This document shows, piece after piece, positions 36,645 through 45,157 of a stretch of 64,000 bases of DNA (position 1 is the first letter of the stretch; every line of letters begins with the position of its first letter). Both the position numbers and the translations under genes were made by a program. The stretch is taken from assembly GCA_004017535.1 (NCBI GenBank), contig SAJS01000001.1, forward strand, positions 620,001 to 684,000, given 5' to 3'. A model generated the notes under the pieces. That model was given only the letters and a program-made list of their open reading frames with translations. It had not been told where the DNA came from and ran no database searches. This DNA is from Mesorhizobium sp. (lineage in GTDB: Bacteria; Pseudomonadota; Alphaproteobacteria; Rhizobiales; Rhizobiaceae).

Positions 36645-38935
36645 ACTTTCAGCCCCGCTGCCGCTTCGCGCTCGGCCAGCCGGTAGATCTGGTCGCGTCC
36701 CGGCAGATAGGGATCGGGCCATTTGACGCCGCGGTCGCCGAGCGTCACCGCCGCATGCAGCGTCCAGTAGGGGTCGGCAAGATGCGGCCTTGCCAGCGCC
36801 ACAAGATCGGCGCGGCCGGCCATCAGGATCGAGTTGGCATGGTCCGGCTCGTAGATGTTGCCGACCGCCATCGTCGCCATGCCGACCTCGTTGCGGATGC
36901 GGTCGGAGAACGGCGTCTGGAACATGCGGCCATAGACCGGCTTGGCGGCGATCGAGGTCTGTCCGGCCGAGACGTCGCAGAGATCGACGCCGGCTTCGCG
37001 CAGCAGCTTTGCGATCTCGACGGCGTCCGCCGGCGTCACGCCTTCGATGCCGACCCAGTCATTGGCCGAGATGCGCATCGAGATCGGCTTTTCCGCCGGC
37101 CACACCGCGCGCACCGCGTGGAAAATCTCCAGCGGATAGCGCATGCGGTTTTCCAGCGAGCCGCCATACTCGTCGGTGCGGCGATTGGTCAGCGGTGTGA
37201 TGAAGGCCGACAGCAGATAGCCATGCGCGGCATGGATCTCCAGCATGTCGAAGCCGCAACGCCCGGCCATCTCAGCCGAGGCGACGAATTGGTCGCGAAC
37301 CATGTCCATGTCGGCGCGGCCCATCGCCTTCGGCACCTGGTTCTGCGGCGACCACGCCACCGCCGACGGCGCCATCACCGGCCAGTTGCCGGAAGGCAAC
37401 GGCACGTCGGTTCCTTCCCAGCCGACGCGGGTCGAGCCCTTGGCGCCGGAGTGGCCGATCTGCGCGCAGATCTTGGCCTCCGTTTCGGCATGGACGAAAT
37501 CGACCAGCCGTTTCCAGGCGACCTCATGCTCCGGCTTGTAGAAGCCGGGGCATCCGGGCGTGATGCGCCCTTCCGGGCTGACGCAGGTCATCTCGATATA
37601 GAGCAGCCCGGCGCCACCCTTGGCGCGCTCGGCATAGTGGGCAAAATGCCAGTCGGTCGGGCAGCCGTCGACCGCCTTGTACTGCGCCATCGGCGAGACG
37701 ACGACGCGGTTGGTGAGCGTCATGTCGCGCAGCTTGAACGGCGCGAACATCGGCGCGCGGCGCAGCATGTTGCCGCCGGCGCCGGCCTTGCGCTGGAACC
37801 ATTCCTCGGCCCCCGCCAGCCATTCGGCATCGCGCAGGCGCAGGTTCTCGTGGCTGATGCGCTGAGAACGGGTGAGCAGCGAATAGTTGAACTGAACTGG
37901 ATCAAGTCCGAGATATCGTTCGACTTCCTCGAACCATTCGAGAGAGTTGCGCGCCGCCGATTGCAGTTTCAGCACCTCGGTACGCCGCGCGTCTTCGTAT
38001 TTGCGGAAGGCCGCCTCGAGGTCCGGCTCCGACTCGACATAGTCGGCCAGCGCGACGGCGCTCTCCAGCGCCAGCTTGGTGCCTGAGCCGATCGAGAAAT
38101 GCGCCGATGCCGCCGCGTCGCCCATCAGTGCCAGGTTCTTGTAAGACCAGCGTTCGCACAGCACGCGGGGGAAGTTGATCCAGGCCGAACCCCTGATGTG
38201 GTTGGCGTTGGTCATCAGCGGGTGGCCGCCGAGATGCTTTGCAAAAATGCGCTCGCAGGCTGCGATCGATTCCTGCTGCGTCATCTGGCCGAAGCCGAAG
38301 GCGTTCCAGGTCTGCTCGCTGCATTCGACGATGAAGGTCGCCGTCTCGCTGTCGAACTGGTAGGCATGTGCCCACACCCAGCCATGTTCCGTCTTCTCGA
38401 AGATGAAGGTGAAGGCGTCGTCGAATTTCTGCGTCGTGCCGAGCCAGACGAACTTGCATTTGCGTGTGTCGATGTCAGGCTTGAACACGTCGGCGAAAGT
38501 GGCGCGGGATTTGGAGTTCAGCCCATCCGAAGCAACCACCAGGTCATGCGTTTCCATGAAGGGTCGCGGATCGGAAATCTCGGTCTCGAACTGCAGCTTG
38601 ATGCCGAGCTCGCGAGCGCGGCGCTGCAGGAGGATCAGCAGCCGCTTGCGGCCGATGCCGCAGAAGCCGTGGCCAGAGGAGACGGTGCGCACGCCGTCAT
38701 GGATGACCGCGATGTCGTCCCAATAGGCAAAGTGCTTCCTGATCCAGACGGCGCTGACCGGGTCGTTCCTGGTCAGGTTATCGAGCGTCTCCGCCGAGAG
38801 CACCACGCCCCAGCCGAACGTATCGTCCGGGCGGTTGCGCTCATAGACCGTCACCTCATGCGCGGCGTCGCGCAGCTTCAGCGAGATGGCAAAGTAGAGG
38901 CCGGCCGGTCCGCCGCCGAGAACCGCAACCTTCAT
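36641..38935 (-). CDS. Bifunctional 2-aminobenzoyl-CoA monooxygenase/reductase (ABM; salicylyl-CoA hydroxylase family)
   Basis: 764 residues, two flavin domains. Residues 1-370 form a PHBH-type FAD monooxygenase ([17 protein letters not shown], then [13 protein letters not shown], and [20 protein letters not shown]). Residues about 395-764 form an Old-Yellow-Enzyme domain ([50 protein letters not shown]). This architecture is that of 2-aminobenzoyl-CoA monooxygenase/reductase from Azoarcus evansii, which hydroxylates and then reduces the ring of anthraniloyl-CoA. A salicylyl-CoA 5-hydroxylase is the alternative. It heads a tightly overlapping six-gene unit with site C in front. Confidence 0.88.
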   Translation of the reverse strand: MKVAVLGGGPAGLYFAISLKLRDAAHEVTVYERNRPDDTFGWGVVLSAETLDNLTRNDPVSAVWIRKHFAYWDDIAVIHDGVRTVSSGHGFCGIGRKRLLILLQRRARELGIKLQFETEISDPRPFMETHDLVVASDGLNSKSRATFADVFKPDIDTRKCKFVWLGTTQKFDDAFTFIFEKTEHGWVWAHAYQFDSETATFIVECSEQTWNAFGFGQMTQQESIAACERIFAKHLGGHPLMTNANHIRGSAWINFPRVLCERWSYKNLALMGDAAASAHFSIGSGTKLALESAVALADYVESEPDLEAAFRKYEDARRTEVLKLQSAARNSLEWFEEVERYLGLDPVQFNYSLLTRSQRISHENLRLRDAEWLAGAEEWFQRKAGAGGNMLRRAPMFAPFKLRDMTLTNRVVVSPMAQYKAVDGCPTDWHFAHYAERAKGGAGLLYIEMTCVSPEGRITPGCPGFYKPEHEVAWKRLVDFVHAETEAKICAQIGHSGAKGSTRVGWEGTDVPLPSGNWPVMAPSAVAWSPQNQVPKAMGRADMDMVRDQFVASAEMAGRCGFDMLEIHAAHGYLLSAFITPLTNRRTDEYGGSLENRMRYPLEIFHAVRAVWPAEKPISMRISANDWVGIEGVTPADAVEIAKLLREAGVDLCDVSAGQTSIAAKPVYGRMFQTPFSDRIRNEVGMATMAVGNIYEPDHANSILMAGRADLVALARPHLADPYWTLHAAVTLGDRGVKWPDPYLPGRDQIYRLAEREAAAGLKV

Positions 38936-39076
38936 GTCTTGCGATCTCCTCTAGAGCAATTCCAGGAAAAGTGCGAAGCGGTTTTCCGTCCGGAATTGCG
39001 TGAACTCTATAAGATGTCCGGAACCGCCGGATGGACCAGCGGTTCCGACTGTCAGTATTGCGCCAGGGGTCAATTA

Positions 39077-39090
39077 TTTCAAGCTTGAAG
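39077..39090. promoter_or_regulatory. Island operator, site C (TTTCAAGCTTGAAG)
   Basis: The inner 12 bases TTCAAGCTTGAA (39078-39089) are a perfect palindrome. The site lies in the 195-base gap before the 2-aminobenzoyl-CoA monooxygenase gene (start 38935), inside an A+T-rich stretch, and just after the stop of the VOC gene. Confidence 0.72.
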
Positions 39091-39130
39091 TTTTATAATT
39101 GAACGATGGGTTGGGCGCGGGCGGTTGAAG

Positions 39131-39730
39131 TCATTTGCTCGGATCCTTCGGGCTCCACAACACGGTCTCCGCCCCCTTCTCATAGGCCATGCCCTGCGGG
39201 TAGCTGATCGCTTCCAGCTGCAGTCCCCACGGCGCCTGGAAATAGAGGATGGTCTGGCCGGCGGCGGGGCCTTCCTTCACCGGAAGCGGTCCCAGCCTGG
39301 TCTTCACGCCCTTGCCGTCGAGATAGGCCTTCGCGGCGGCGACGTCGTCGACATAGAAGGCGATATGGAAGCCGCCGATATCGCTGTTCTTCGGCGTCAA
39401 ATCCTTCTGGTCGGGCGCGGTGTATTTGAACAACTCGATGTTGGAACCGTTGCCGCAGCGGACCATGGTGATCTCCTGGATCACCGCCTTCGGATCGACG
39501 CCGAGCAGATCCTGCATAAAGGTGCCTTTGTCGTCGGCAAACGGGCCGAACGACATCGCCTTCTTGCAGCCGACGACATCGGTGAAGAAGTCGACGGCCT
39601 GTTTCATGTCGGGCACGGTGATGCCGGTATGGTCGTGCCCGCGCATGCCGGGAATCGAATCCGCCGATGCCGCTCCCATTGCGCCGAACAAGGAGGCCGC
39701 GAGGACCGCTGCCTGGATTGCGTATTTCAT
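39131..39730 (-). CDS. Exported VOC (glyoxalase-like) protein
   Basis: 199 residues with a clear Sec signal peptide (MKYAIQAAVLAASLFGAMGAASA). The mature part is a two-module VOC fold: HDHTGITVPDMKQAVDFFTD at its start and FHIAFYVDDVAAAKAYLDGK in the second module, each with a His at the metal position. VOC domains bind a metal and often aromatic ligands. A periplasmic one is unusual and may bind or modify a substrate before import. It follows the second ABC importer on the same strand, 81 bases after its last gene. Confidence 0.82.
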   Translation of the reverse strand: MKYAIQAAVLAASLFGAMGAASADSIPGMRGHDHTGITVPDMKQAVDFFTDVVGCKKAMSFGPFADDKGTFMQDLLGVDPKAVIQEITMVRCGNGSNIELFKYTAPDQKDLTPKNSDIGGFHIAFYVDDVAAAKAYLDGKGVKTRLGPLPVKEGPAAGQTILYFQAPWGLQLEAISYPQGMAYEKGAETVLWSPKDPSK

Positions 39731-39810
39731 GTCACCCTCCGTTGGCGGGCCGGCTTGTCCTTGCGCACATCCGAGGCCCGCTGGTCGGCGTGCGGATATC
39801 GAAGCTCAAT

Positions 39811-40635
39811 TCATCCCGGCGCCTTGGGCCGCAGCCAGTCCGGATCGATCTCCGGCAGCGGAATGGCGGCGAGCAGGTCGCGCGTGTAGGCCTCCTGCGG
39901 ATCGTCGAACAGCGCGTCCGTGGCGCTCGCCTCGACGATCCTGCCTTCGCGCATGACGATGACCTGCTGGCAGAGCCGCCGGATCACCGACAGATCATGG
40001 CTGATGAAGGCGACCGTCAGCCCCATCTCGGCCGCCAGCTTTTCCAGCAGCGTCAGGATCTGCGCCTGGGTCGAGACGTCGAGGCCGGAGACGATCTCGT
40101 CGGCCAGCACGAATTTCGGCGAGAGCGCGAGCGCCCGCGCGATGCCGACGCGCTGCCGCTGGCCCCCGGACAATTCGTGGCGGTAGCGGCTGGCAAAATT
40201 CTGCGGCAGGCCGACGCGCTGCAGCGCTTCCGCGACGCGTTCCTTCAGCCGGTCGCCGAGGCCGTTCTGCCGCAAGGGCGCCGCGATGATGTTGAAGATC
40301 GTGTGCCGCGGATTGAGCGACGACATCGGGTCCTGGAAGATCATTTGCAGGTCGCGGCGCAGCGGCCTGAGCTCAGCCTCCGAAAGATGGCTGATGTCGC
40401 GCCCCTCGAGGCTGATCGCGCCGGCGCTCGGCTCGAGCAGCCGCACCAGCGCGCGCCCGAGCGTCGACTTGCCGGAGCCGGACTCGCCGACGATGCCGGT
40501 GACTGAGCCTTTCGGAAGATCGAAGTCGAGCCCTTTCAGGATTTCGGCCAGCGGCGCGCGGCCGATCAGCGGCTTGCGCGTCATGTCGGGCAGCGCCACC
40601 TTCAGCCCGCGCACGGAAAACAGCGGCTCAGCCAT
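39811..40635 (-). CDS. Oligopeptide-type ABC transporter ATP-binding protein (DppF/OppF-like)
   Basis: 274 residues from MAEPLFSVRGLKVALPDM, overlapping the preceding ATPase gene by 8 bases. Walker A is [12 protein letters not shown], the Q-loop is MIFQDPMSSLNPRHT, the signature is LSGGQRQRV and Walker B is FVLADEIVSGLDVS. It is the second ATPase of the importer encoded at 39.8-45.1 kb. Confidence 0.91.
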   Translation of the reverse strand: MAEPLFSVRGLKVALPDMTRKPLIGRAPLAEILKGLDFDLPKGSVTGIVGESGSGKSTLGRALVRLLEPSAGAISLEGRDISHLSEAELRPLRRDLQMIFQDPMSSLNPRHTIFNIIAAPLRQNGLGDRLKERVAEALQRVGLPQNFASRYRHELSGGQRQRVGIARALALSPKFVLADEIVSGLDVSTQAQILTLLEKLAAEMGLTVAFISHDLSVIRRLCQQVIVMREGRIVEASATDALFDDPQEAYTRDLLAAIPLPEIDPDWLRPKAPG

Positions 40636-41518
40636 GGCTGGGCCTCCAATCCTTGTCGGCGGCTGCGATTTCGGCCGTGAGCCCGGCAAGCACGCTTTCA
40701 TCCACTGGCTTCAGCGAGGCATAGGGATCGGTGTAGCGCGGCGTCGCAGCGATCAGCGCCCGCGTGTAGGGATGCTGCGGAGCGGCGAAGAGCTGCGCGG
40801 TCTCGGCCTCCTCCACCACCTTGCCGGCATAGAGCACCGACACTTTCTGGCTGATCTTGGCGACGACGCCGAGATCGTGGGTCACGAACAGTATTGCCGT
40901 GCCGTGGTCGCGCTGCAACTGCGCGATCAGCCGCAGGATCTGCTTCTGCACGGTGACGTCAAGCGCCGTCGTCGGCTCATCGGCAACGATCAGCCTCGGT
41001 TCCGCGGCGAAGGCGGCCGCGATCAGCACGCGCTGGCGCATGCCTCCTGAAAGCTCGTGCGGATAGCTTTTCAGCACGCGCTCCGGGTCGCGGATCTGCA
41101 CCTCGTCGAGCAATTGCCGGATGCGTGCGTCGGCCCGCTCGCCGCTCCAGCCGAGGATGCGGACCAGACGGTCGGTCATCTGCGCGCCGATGCGGCGCGA
41201 CGGGTTGAGCGCGGTCAGCGGATCCTGCGGGATCAGCGCCGTGCGCGCACCGATCAGGGTCCGCCGCGCCTTGGCATCGAGGCGTCCGAGGTCCTCGCCC
41301 TCGATCAGCATCTCGCCTTCGACGACGCGCACGCTTTTCGGCAGCACGCCGAGCACCGCCTTGCCGATCATCGTCTTGCCGGCGCCGCTCTCGCCGACCA
41401 GCGCGCGCACCTCGCCCGGCTGCACGCTGAGCGACACTGAGCGCAGCACGCGCTGGCCGTTAGGCAGCACGGCGCTCAGGCCGCGGATGTCCAGACATGG
41501 TTCCATATTGGCGCTCAT
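40628..41518 (-). CDS. Oligopeptide-type ABC transporter ATP-binding protein (DppD/OppD-like)
   Basis: 296 residues from MSANMEPCLDIRGLSAVL; the start overlaps the permease stop (ATGA). Walker A is VGESGAGKTMIG, the Q-loop is ALIPQDPLTALNP, the signature is LSGGMRQRV and Walker B is [16 protein letters not shown]-terminal extension typical of the family is present. It works with the next gene product on the cytoplasmic face. Confidence 0.91.
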   Translation of the reverse strand: MSANMEPCLDIRGLSAVLPNGQRVLRSVSLSVQPGEVRALVGESGAGKTMIGKAVLGVLPKSVRVVEGEMLIEGEDLGRLDAKARRTLIGARTALIPQDPLTALNPSRRIGAQMTDRLVRILGWSGERADARIRQLLDEVQIRDPERVLKSYPHELSGGMRQRVLIAAAFAAEPRLIVADEPTTALDVTVQKQILRLIAQLQRDHGTAILFVTHDLGVVAKISQKVSVLYAGKVVEEAETAQLFAAPQHPYTRALIAATPRYTDPYASLKPVDESVLAGLTAEIAAADKDWRPSHG

Positions 41519-42363
41519 CGCAGCACCGGATCGAAGCGCGCCTTCAGCGCTTCGCCGAACTGGCTGAAGGAGAGCACTGTGAGGATTAGCGTGATCAGCG
41601 GGAACACCAGCACCCACCAGGCCTGGTGGATCGATAGCCGGCCCTCGGCGATGATGCTGCCCCAGGTCGGGTCGTCGGTCGAGATCGACAGATTGACGAA
41701 GGACAGGATCGCCTCGACGATCACGGCGATGCCCATTTCGAGCGACAAAAGCGCCACCACCGACGGCAGCACATTGGGCAGCACTTCGCGCAGCATGATG
41801 CCGATGCGGCCATAGCCGGCGATGCGCGCACTCTCGACATAGTCCATCCGCGCCTGGCTCATCGCCTCGGCGCGGATGACCCGGCAGAAGCGCGTCCAGT
41901 CGATGATCGCAATCGCAAGGATGACGGAGCTCAGGCCCGTGCCCAGCACCGCGACCAGCAGGATCGCGAACAGGACCGGCGGGAACGCCATCCAGACATC
42001 GACGACGCGCGAGATGATGCGCTCGGGCCAGCCACCGAAATAGCCGGCGATCAGCCCGAGCGCCGAACCGAGAAGGCAGGCGGACGTCGCCGCGGCAAAG
42101 GCGACGATGAAGGCAATGCGGCCGCCGAAGATCAGCCGCGACAGCAGATCACGTCCCAAGCTGTCGGTGCCCAGCCAATAGCCGGGCTCGGCCCCGTCCA
42201 GCCAGAAGGGCGGCAGCCGCTCCAGCATCAGATCCTGCGCCAGCGGGTCCTGCGGCGCAATCAGCGGCGCGAAGATGGCCGCCAGTAGCGCCATGAGCAG
42301 CCAGCAGCCGGCCAGCCACAGCCGTGGGCTTACCGGCCGTCGGGAGATGCGCGCCTCATCCAT
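41515..42363 (-). CDS. Oligopeptide-type ABC transporter permease (DppC-like)
   Basis: 282 residues from MDEARISRRPVSPRLWLAG, overlapping the DppB-like stop by 8 bases. It has about six spans, the YWLGTDSLGRDLLSRLIFGGR motif and the EAA loop (YVESARIAGYGRIGIMLREVLP). It is the heterodimer partner of the permease encoded just before it. Confidence 0.91.
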   Translation of the reverse strand: MDEARISRRPVSPRLWLAGCWLLMALLAAIFAPLIAPQDPLAQDLMLERLPPFWLDGAEPGYWLGTDSLGRDLLSRLIFGGRIAFIVAFAAATSACLLGSALGLIAGYFGGWPERIISRVVDVWMAFPPVLFAILLVAVLGTGLSSVILAIAIIDWTRFCRVIRAEAMSQARMDYVESARIAGYGRIGIMLREVLPNVLPSVVALLSLEMGIAVIVEAILSFVNLSISTDDPTWGSIIAEGRLSIHQAWWVLVFPLITLILTVLSFSQFGEALKARFDPVLR

Positions 42364-43363
42364 GGCGCAGCCTCGGATTGAGCAACGCATACATCATGTC
42401 GACGGCAAGGTTGATCAGCACAAAGAGCAGCGCGAAGACCAGCACGATGCCCTGGATCAGCGGCAGGTCGCGGTTGATGACGGCGTCGATCGCCATGTTG
42501 CCGAGGCCTTCATAGGAAAACAGCCGCTCGACGATGACGGTGCCGCCGATGAGGAAGGTGAATTGCACGCCGACCAGCGTCAGCGTCGGCAGGGCCGCGT
42601 TCTTCAGCGCCTCGCGCAGGATCACCTGTGTCTCAGAAAAGCCTTTGACACGCGCCAGCACGACATAGTCGAGGTCGAGCACTTCCTTCAGCGACTGTTT
42701 GAGCAATTGCGCGATGATCGCCGCCAGCGGCAACGCCAGCGCAACGGCCGGCATGAGCATGTGCTTGAGCAGGTCCCAGGTCAGGTCGAAACGCAGCCTG
42801 AGAATGCTCTCGACAAGATAGAACTGGGTGACGAAAGGCAGATCGAGCTGCGGCGACACCCGGCCGGAAATGTCGAATACCGGCACCAGCACGCCAAACA
42901 AAAGGATCAGCACCAGACCCCACAAGAAGTCGGGGATGGAGAGCGTCGCGCCGCTGGCGATGTCGATGCCGGCCTCGATGGCCGTGCCGCGCGAGCGCGC
43001 GCCGAGGATCGCGGCGGTGACGCCGAGCGCGATCGCCATCAGCAGGGCCACGGTCGCCAGCTCCAGCGTCGCCGGCAGCCGGTCGAAGACAAGGCCGAGC
43101 ACGTCCTGGCGCAACGAGATCGACGTGCCGAAATCGCCTTGCAGCACGCCGCCGAGCCAGATGAAGAATTGCTGCACGATTGACTTGTCGAGCCCGTAGA
43201 GCGCGCGCAGCCGGGCGATGTCGTCATCGCTGGCGCCGGGCGGCAGCATCATGGCGATCGGGTCGCCGGGGGCGACGCGGATGACGACGAAGACGACGAT
43301 GGCGACGCCAAACAGCGTCACCAGCATCGTCAACAGACGAACGAGGAATCTCTGCAGCAGCAT
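42356..43363 (-). CDS. Oligopeptide-type ABC transporter permease (DppB-like)
   Basis: 335 residues from MLLQRFLVRLLTMLVTLFG at 43363. An earlier start at 43417 would reach into the repeat at 43391 and gives an odd N-terminus. It has six spans and the usual GDFGTSISLRQDVL periplasmic loop and EAA loop (DYVVLARVKGFSETQVILREAL). Confidence 0.9.
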   Translation of the reverse strand: MLLQRFLVRLLTMLVTLFGVAIVVFVVIRVAPGDPIAMMLPPGASDDDIARLRALYGLDKSIVQQFFIWLGGVLQGDFGTSISLRQDVLGLVFDRLPATLELATVALLMAIALGVTAAILGARSRGTAIEAGIDIASGATLSIPDFLWGLVLILLFGVLVPVFDISGRVSPQLDLPFVTQFYLVESILRLRFDLTWDLLKHMLMPAVALALPLAAIIAQLLKQSLKEVLDLDYVVLARVKGFSETQVILREALKNAALPTLTLVGVQFTFLIGGTVIVERLFSYEGLGNMAIDAVINRDLPLIQGIVLVFALLFVLINLAVDMMYALLNPRLRHG

Positions 43364-43390
43364 GCGTGCGTAATCACTCTGAACGGACTC

Positions 43391-43508
43391 CCCCCTCATC
43401 CGGCCCTTCGCGGCCACCTTCTCCCCGAGGGGAGAAGAGGTCGCGGAGGCTGAGCTGGTCTCCTCTCCCTCGGGGAGAAGGTGGCCGCGAAGCGGCCGGA
43501 TGAGGGGG
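43391..43508. repeat. Palindromic intergenic repeat between binding-protein and permease genes
   Basis: 118-base inverted repeat with arms of about 47 bases, beginning CCCCCTCATCCGGCCCTTCG and ending with its near-perfect complement. The middle holds CCTTCTCCCCGAGGG repeats. This CCTCATCCGGC/CCACCTTCTCCCC family is common between genes in rhizobia. Inside this operon it would fold in mRNA and could raise the level of the binding protein over the permeases. Confidence 0.85.
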
Positions 43509-43547
43509 CCCTGCCGGGCGAAGACCGGCAGGGTGCAAGGCCGATGA

Positions 43548-45074
43548 TCAGGCCGGGGTCATCAGCGCCGGCAGCAACGCGCCGGACACGTGCTGCACGA
43601 CATTGACCTTCTTCGAATGCACGATCGGCTGCGCATACTGCATCAGCGGCAGCACATAGGCCTGCTCGGCGATATATTTGTCGACCGCCTTCCAGCCGGC
43701 GATGCGCTTGGCCTCGTCCTTCTCGCCCCAGAGCGGGTTGATCATGTCGACAAGGTCCTTGCTGTCCCACACCGAATGCGGGCTCGGGCCGTACATGGCG
43801 AAGCCGGTCGAGGTGGTCGGGTCGCCGATGGAATTGCCCCAATTGTAGAAGGCGGCCGGCGCCAGCTTGTCGGCAGCGCGCAGCTCGTAATGCTTGGCGA
43901 TCTCGTAGACCTCGATCTTGGCCTCGATGCCGACCTTGCGCCACATGCCGACGATCGCCTGGATCATCTCATAGTCCTTGGGTTTGAAGCCCTTGGTGGT
44001 CTGTATGGTGAACTTGACCGGCTTCTTGGGCGAATAGCCGGAGGCGGCTAGCAATTCCTTGGCTTTCTCCGGGTTGTGCTCGACCTTGATCGAGGGATCG
44101 AAGGCCGTGTATTCCGGCGTCTCCAGCGTCGCGATCGGCTGGCCGTAGCCGCGCAGCAGGCGCTTGACCAGGAGTTCCTTGTCGACCGCCATCACGGCCG
44201 CCTGGCGGACGTTCTTGTCCAGCATCGCCTCGATGTCGTTGAAGAAGATCATGCCGATGTCGGAGACGTTCTTGATTGAGCCGGCAAGCCCGTCCTTGGC
44301 GATCAGCCGGTCATACTCCTCATAGGGGATTTCGAGCGTCACCTGCGAGGAGCCGGACTCGATCTCGGCGACACGGCTCGCCGCGTCGGTGACGAACTTG
44401 ATCGTCACATTTTCGAAGGCCGGCTTCGTGCCCCAATAATGCGGATTGGCCTTCAGCCGCAGGAAGGCGTTGCGCTCGAACTTGTCGACCATATAGGGGC
44501 CGGTGCCGATCGGCGCCTTCTCGAAGCCTTCGGCCCCGACCTTCTCGTAATAGGCTTTCGGCAGGATGTAGCCGGTCAGGAACGACATCCACTTGAAATA
44601 GACCGGATCGAACTGGACGACGTCGCCGGTGATCTTGTTGCCGTCGATCTTGAAGTTGTTGACGTTCTTCCAGACGAACTGGATCGGGTTGCCGGTCTTC
44701 TCGTCGCCGGCGCGGGTCAGCGACCACACGACGTCTTCCGGCGTGAAAGGCGAGCCGTCATGCCATTTGACGCCCTCGCGCACCGTCATCGTCACCTTGG
44801 TGCGGTCGTCGTTCCAGCCCCATTCGGTGAGCAGCCCGGGCGTGAAGGAGAGGTCCGGCTTCTGACCTATGATCTGGTCGAACACCGACTGGTAGAGGCC
44901 CTGGATGGTCGGGTTGACAGCCGAGGGCCCGGTGGTCGGGTCCCAGGAGGGCAGGTTGACGTTGTAGGCGATGGTGAGCTCATCGGCCGCCTTGGCCGCC
45001 CTCGGCAGGCCAAGCGTCGCCGCGCCGATCGCGGCGGCGCCATATCCAAGCAAGTCGCGTCTGTTGATGGTCAT
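43548..45074 (-). CDS. Family-5 ABC transporter binding protein, Tat-type signal
   Basis: 508 residues. The signal sequence has a twin-arginine motif (MTINRRDLLGYGAAAIGAAT) and ends near RAAKA. The mature part is a DppA/OppA-type solute-binding protein (YNVNLPSWDPTTGPSAVNPT, GLLTEWGWNDDRTKVTMTVR, KWHDGSPFTPEDVVWSLTR). It delivers a peptide-like or other compound to the permeases that follow. Placed between the FAD oxidoreductase next to isatin hydrolase and the permeases, it may bind an island substrate, which need not be a peptide. Confidence 0.88.
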   Translation of the reverse strand: MTINRRDLLGYGAAAIGAATLGLPRAAKAADELTIAYNVNLPSWDPTTGPSAVNPTIQGLYQSVFDQIIGQKPDLSFTPGLLTEWGWNDDRTKVTMTVREGVKWHDGSPFTPEDVVWSLTRAGDEKTGNPIQFVWKNVNNFKIDGNKITGDVVQFDPVYFKWMSFLTGYILPKAYYEKVGAEGFEKAPIGTGPYMVDKFERNAFLRLKANPHYWGTKPAFENVTIKFVTDAASRVAEIESGSSQVTLEIPYEEYDRLIAKDGLAGSIKNVSDIGMIFFNDIEAMLDKNVRQAAVMAVDKELLVKRLLRGYGQPIATLETPEYTAFDPSIKVEHNPEKAKELLAASGYSPKKPVKFTIQTTKGFKPKDYEMIQAIVGMWRKVGIEAKIEVYEIAKHYELRAADKLAPAAFYNWGNSIGDPTTSTGFAMYGPSPHSVWDSKDLVDMINPLWGEKDEAKRIAGWKAVDKYIAEQAYVLPLMQYAQPIVHSKKVNVVQHVSGALLPALMTPA

Positions 45075-45157
45075 GGTCGTTCCCCTTGTTGGTTGTCATT
45101 GTACGCGCGGCGTTTTCATTCGGTGGTGGGCAACCGCGCCTTGTCCATCCCGGAATT

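Noticed and set aside
36641-38935. Salicylyl-CoA 5-hydroxylase as the final name for the two-domain flavoenzyme
   Set aside because: The family name is shared, but neither a salicylyl-CoA ligase nor gentisate genes are in the island, while isatin hydrolase points to 2-aminobenzoyl-CoA. It is kept as an alternative only.
43391-43508. A CRISPR-like or terminator reading of the palindromic repeat
   Set aside because: There are no regularly spaced direct repeats and no T run; it is a single long inverted repeat of a type common in rhizobia. No CRISPR array was seen anywhere in the window.
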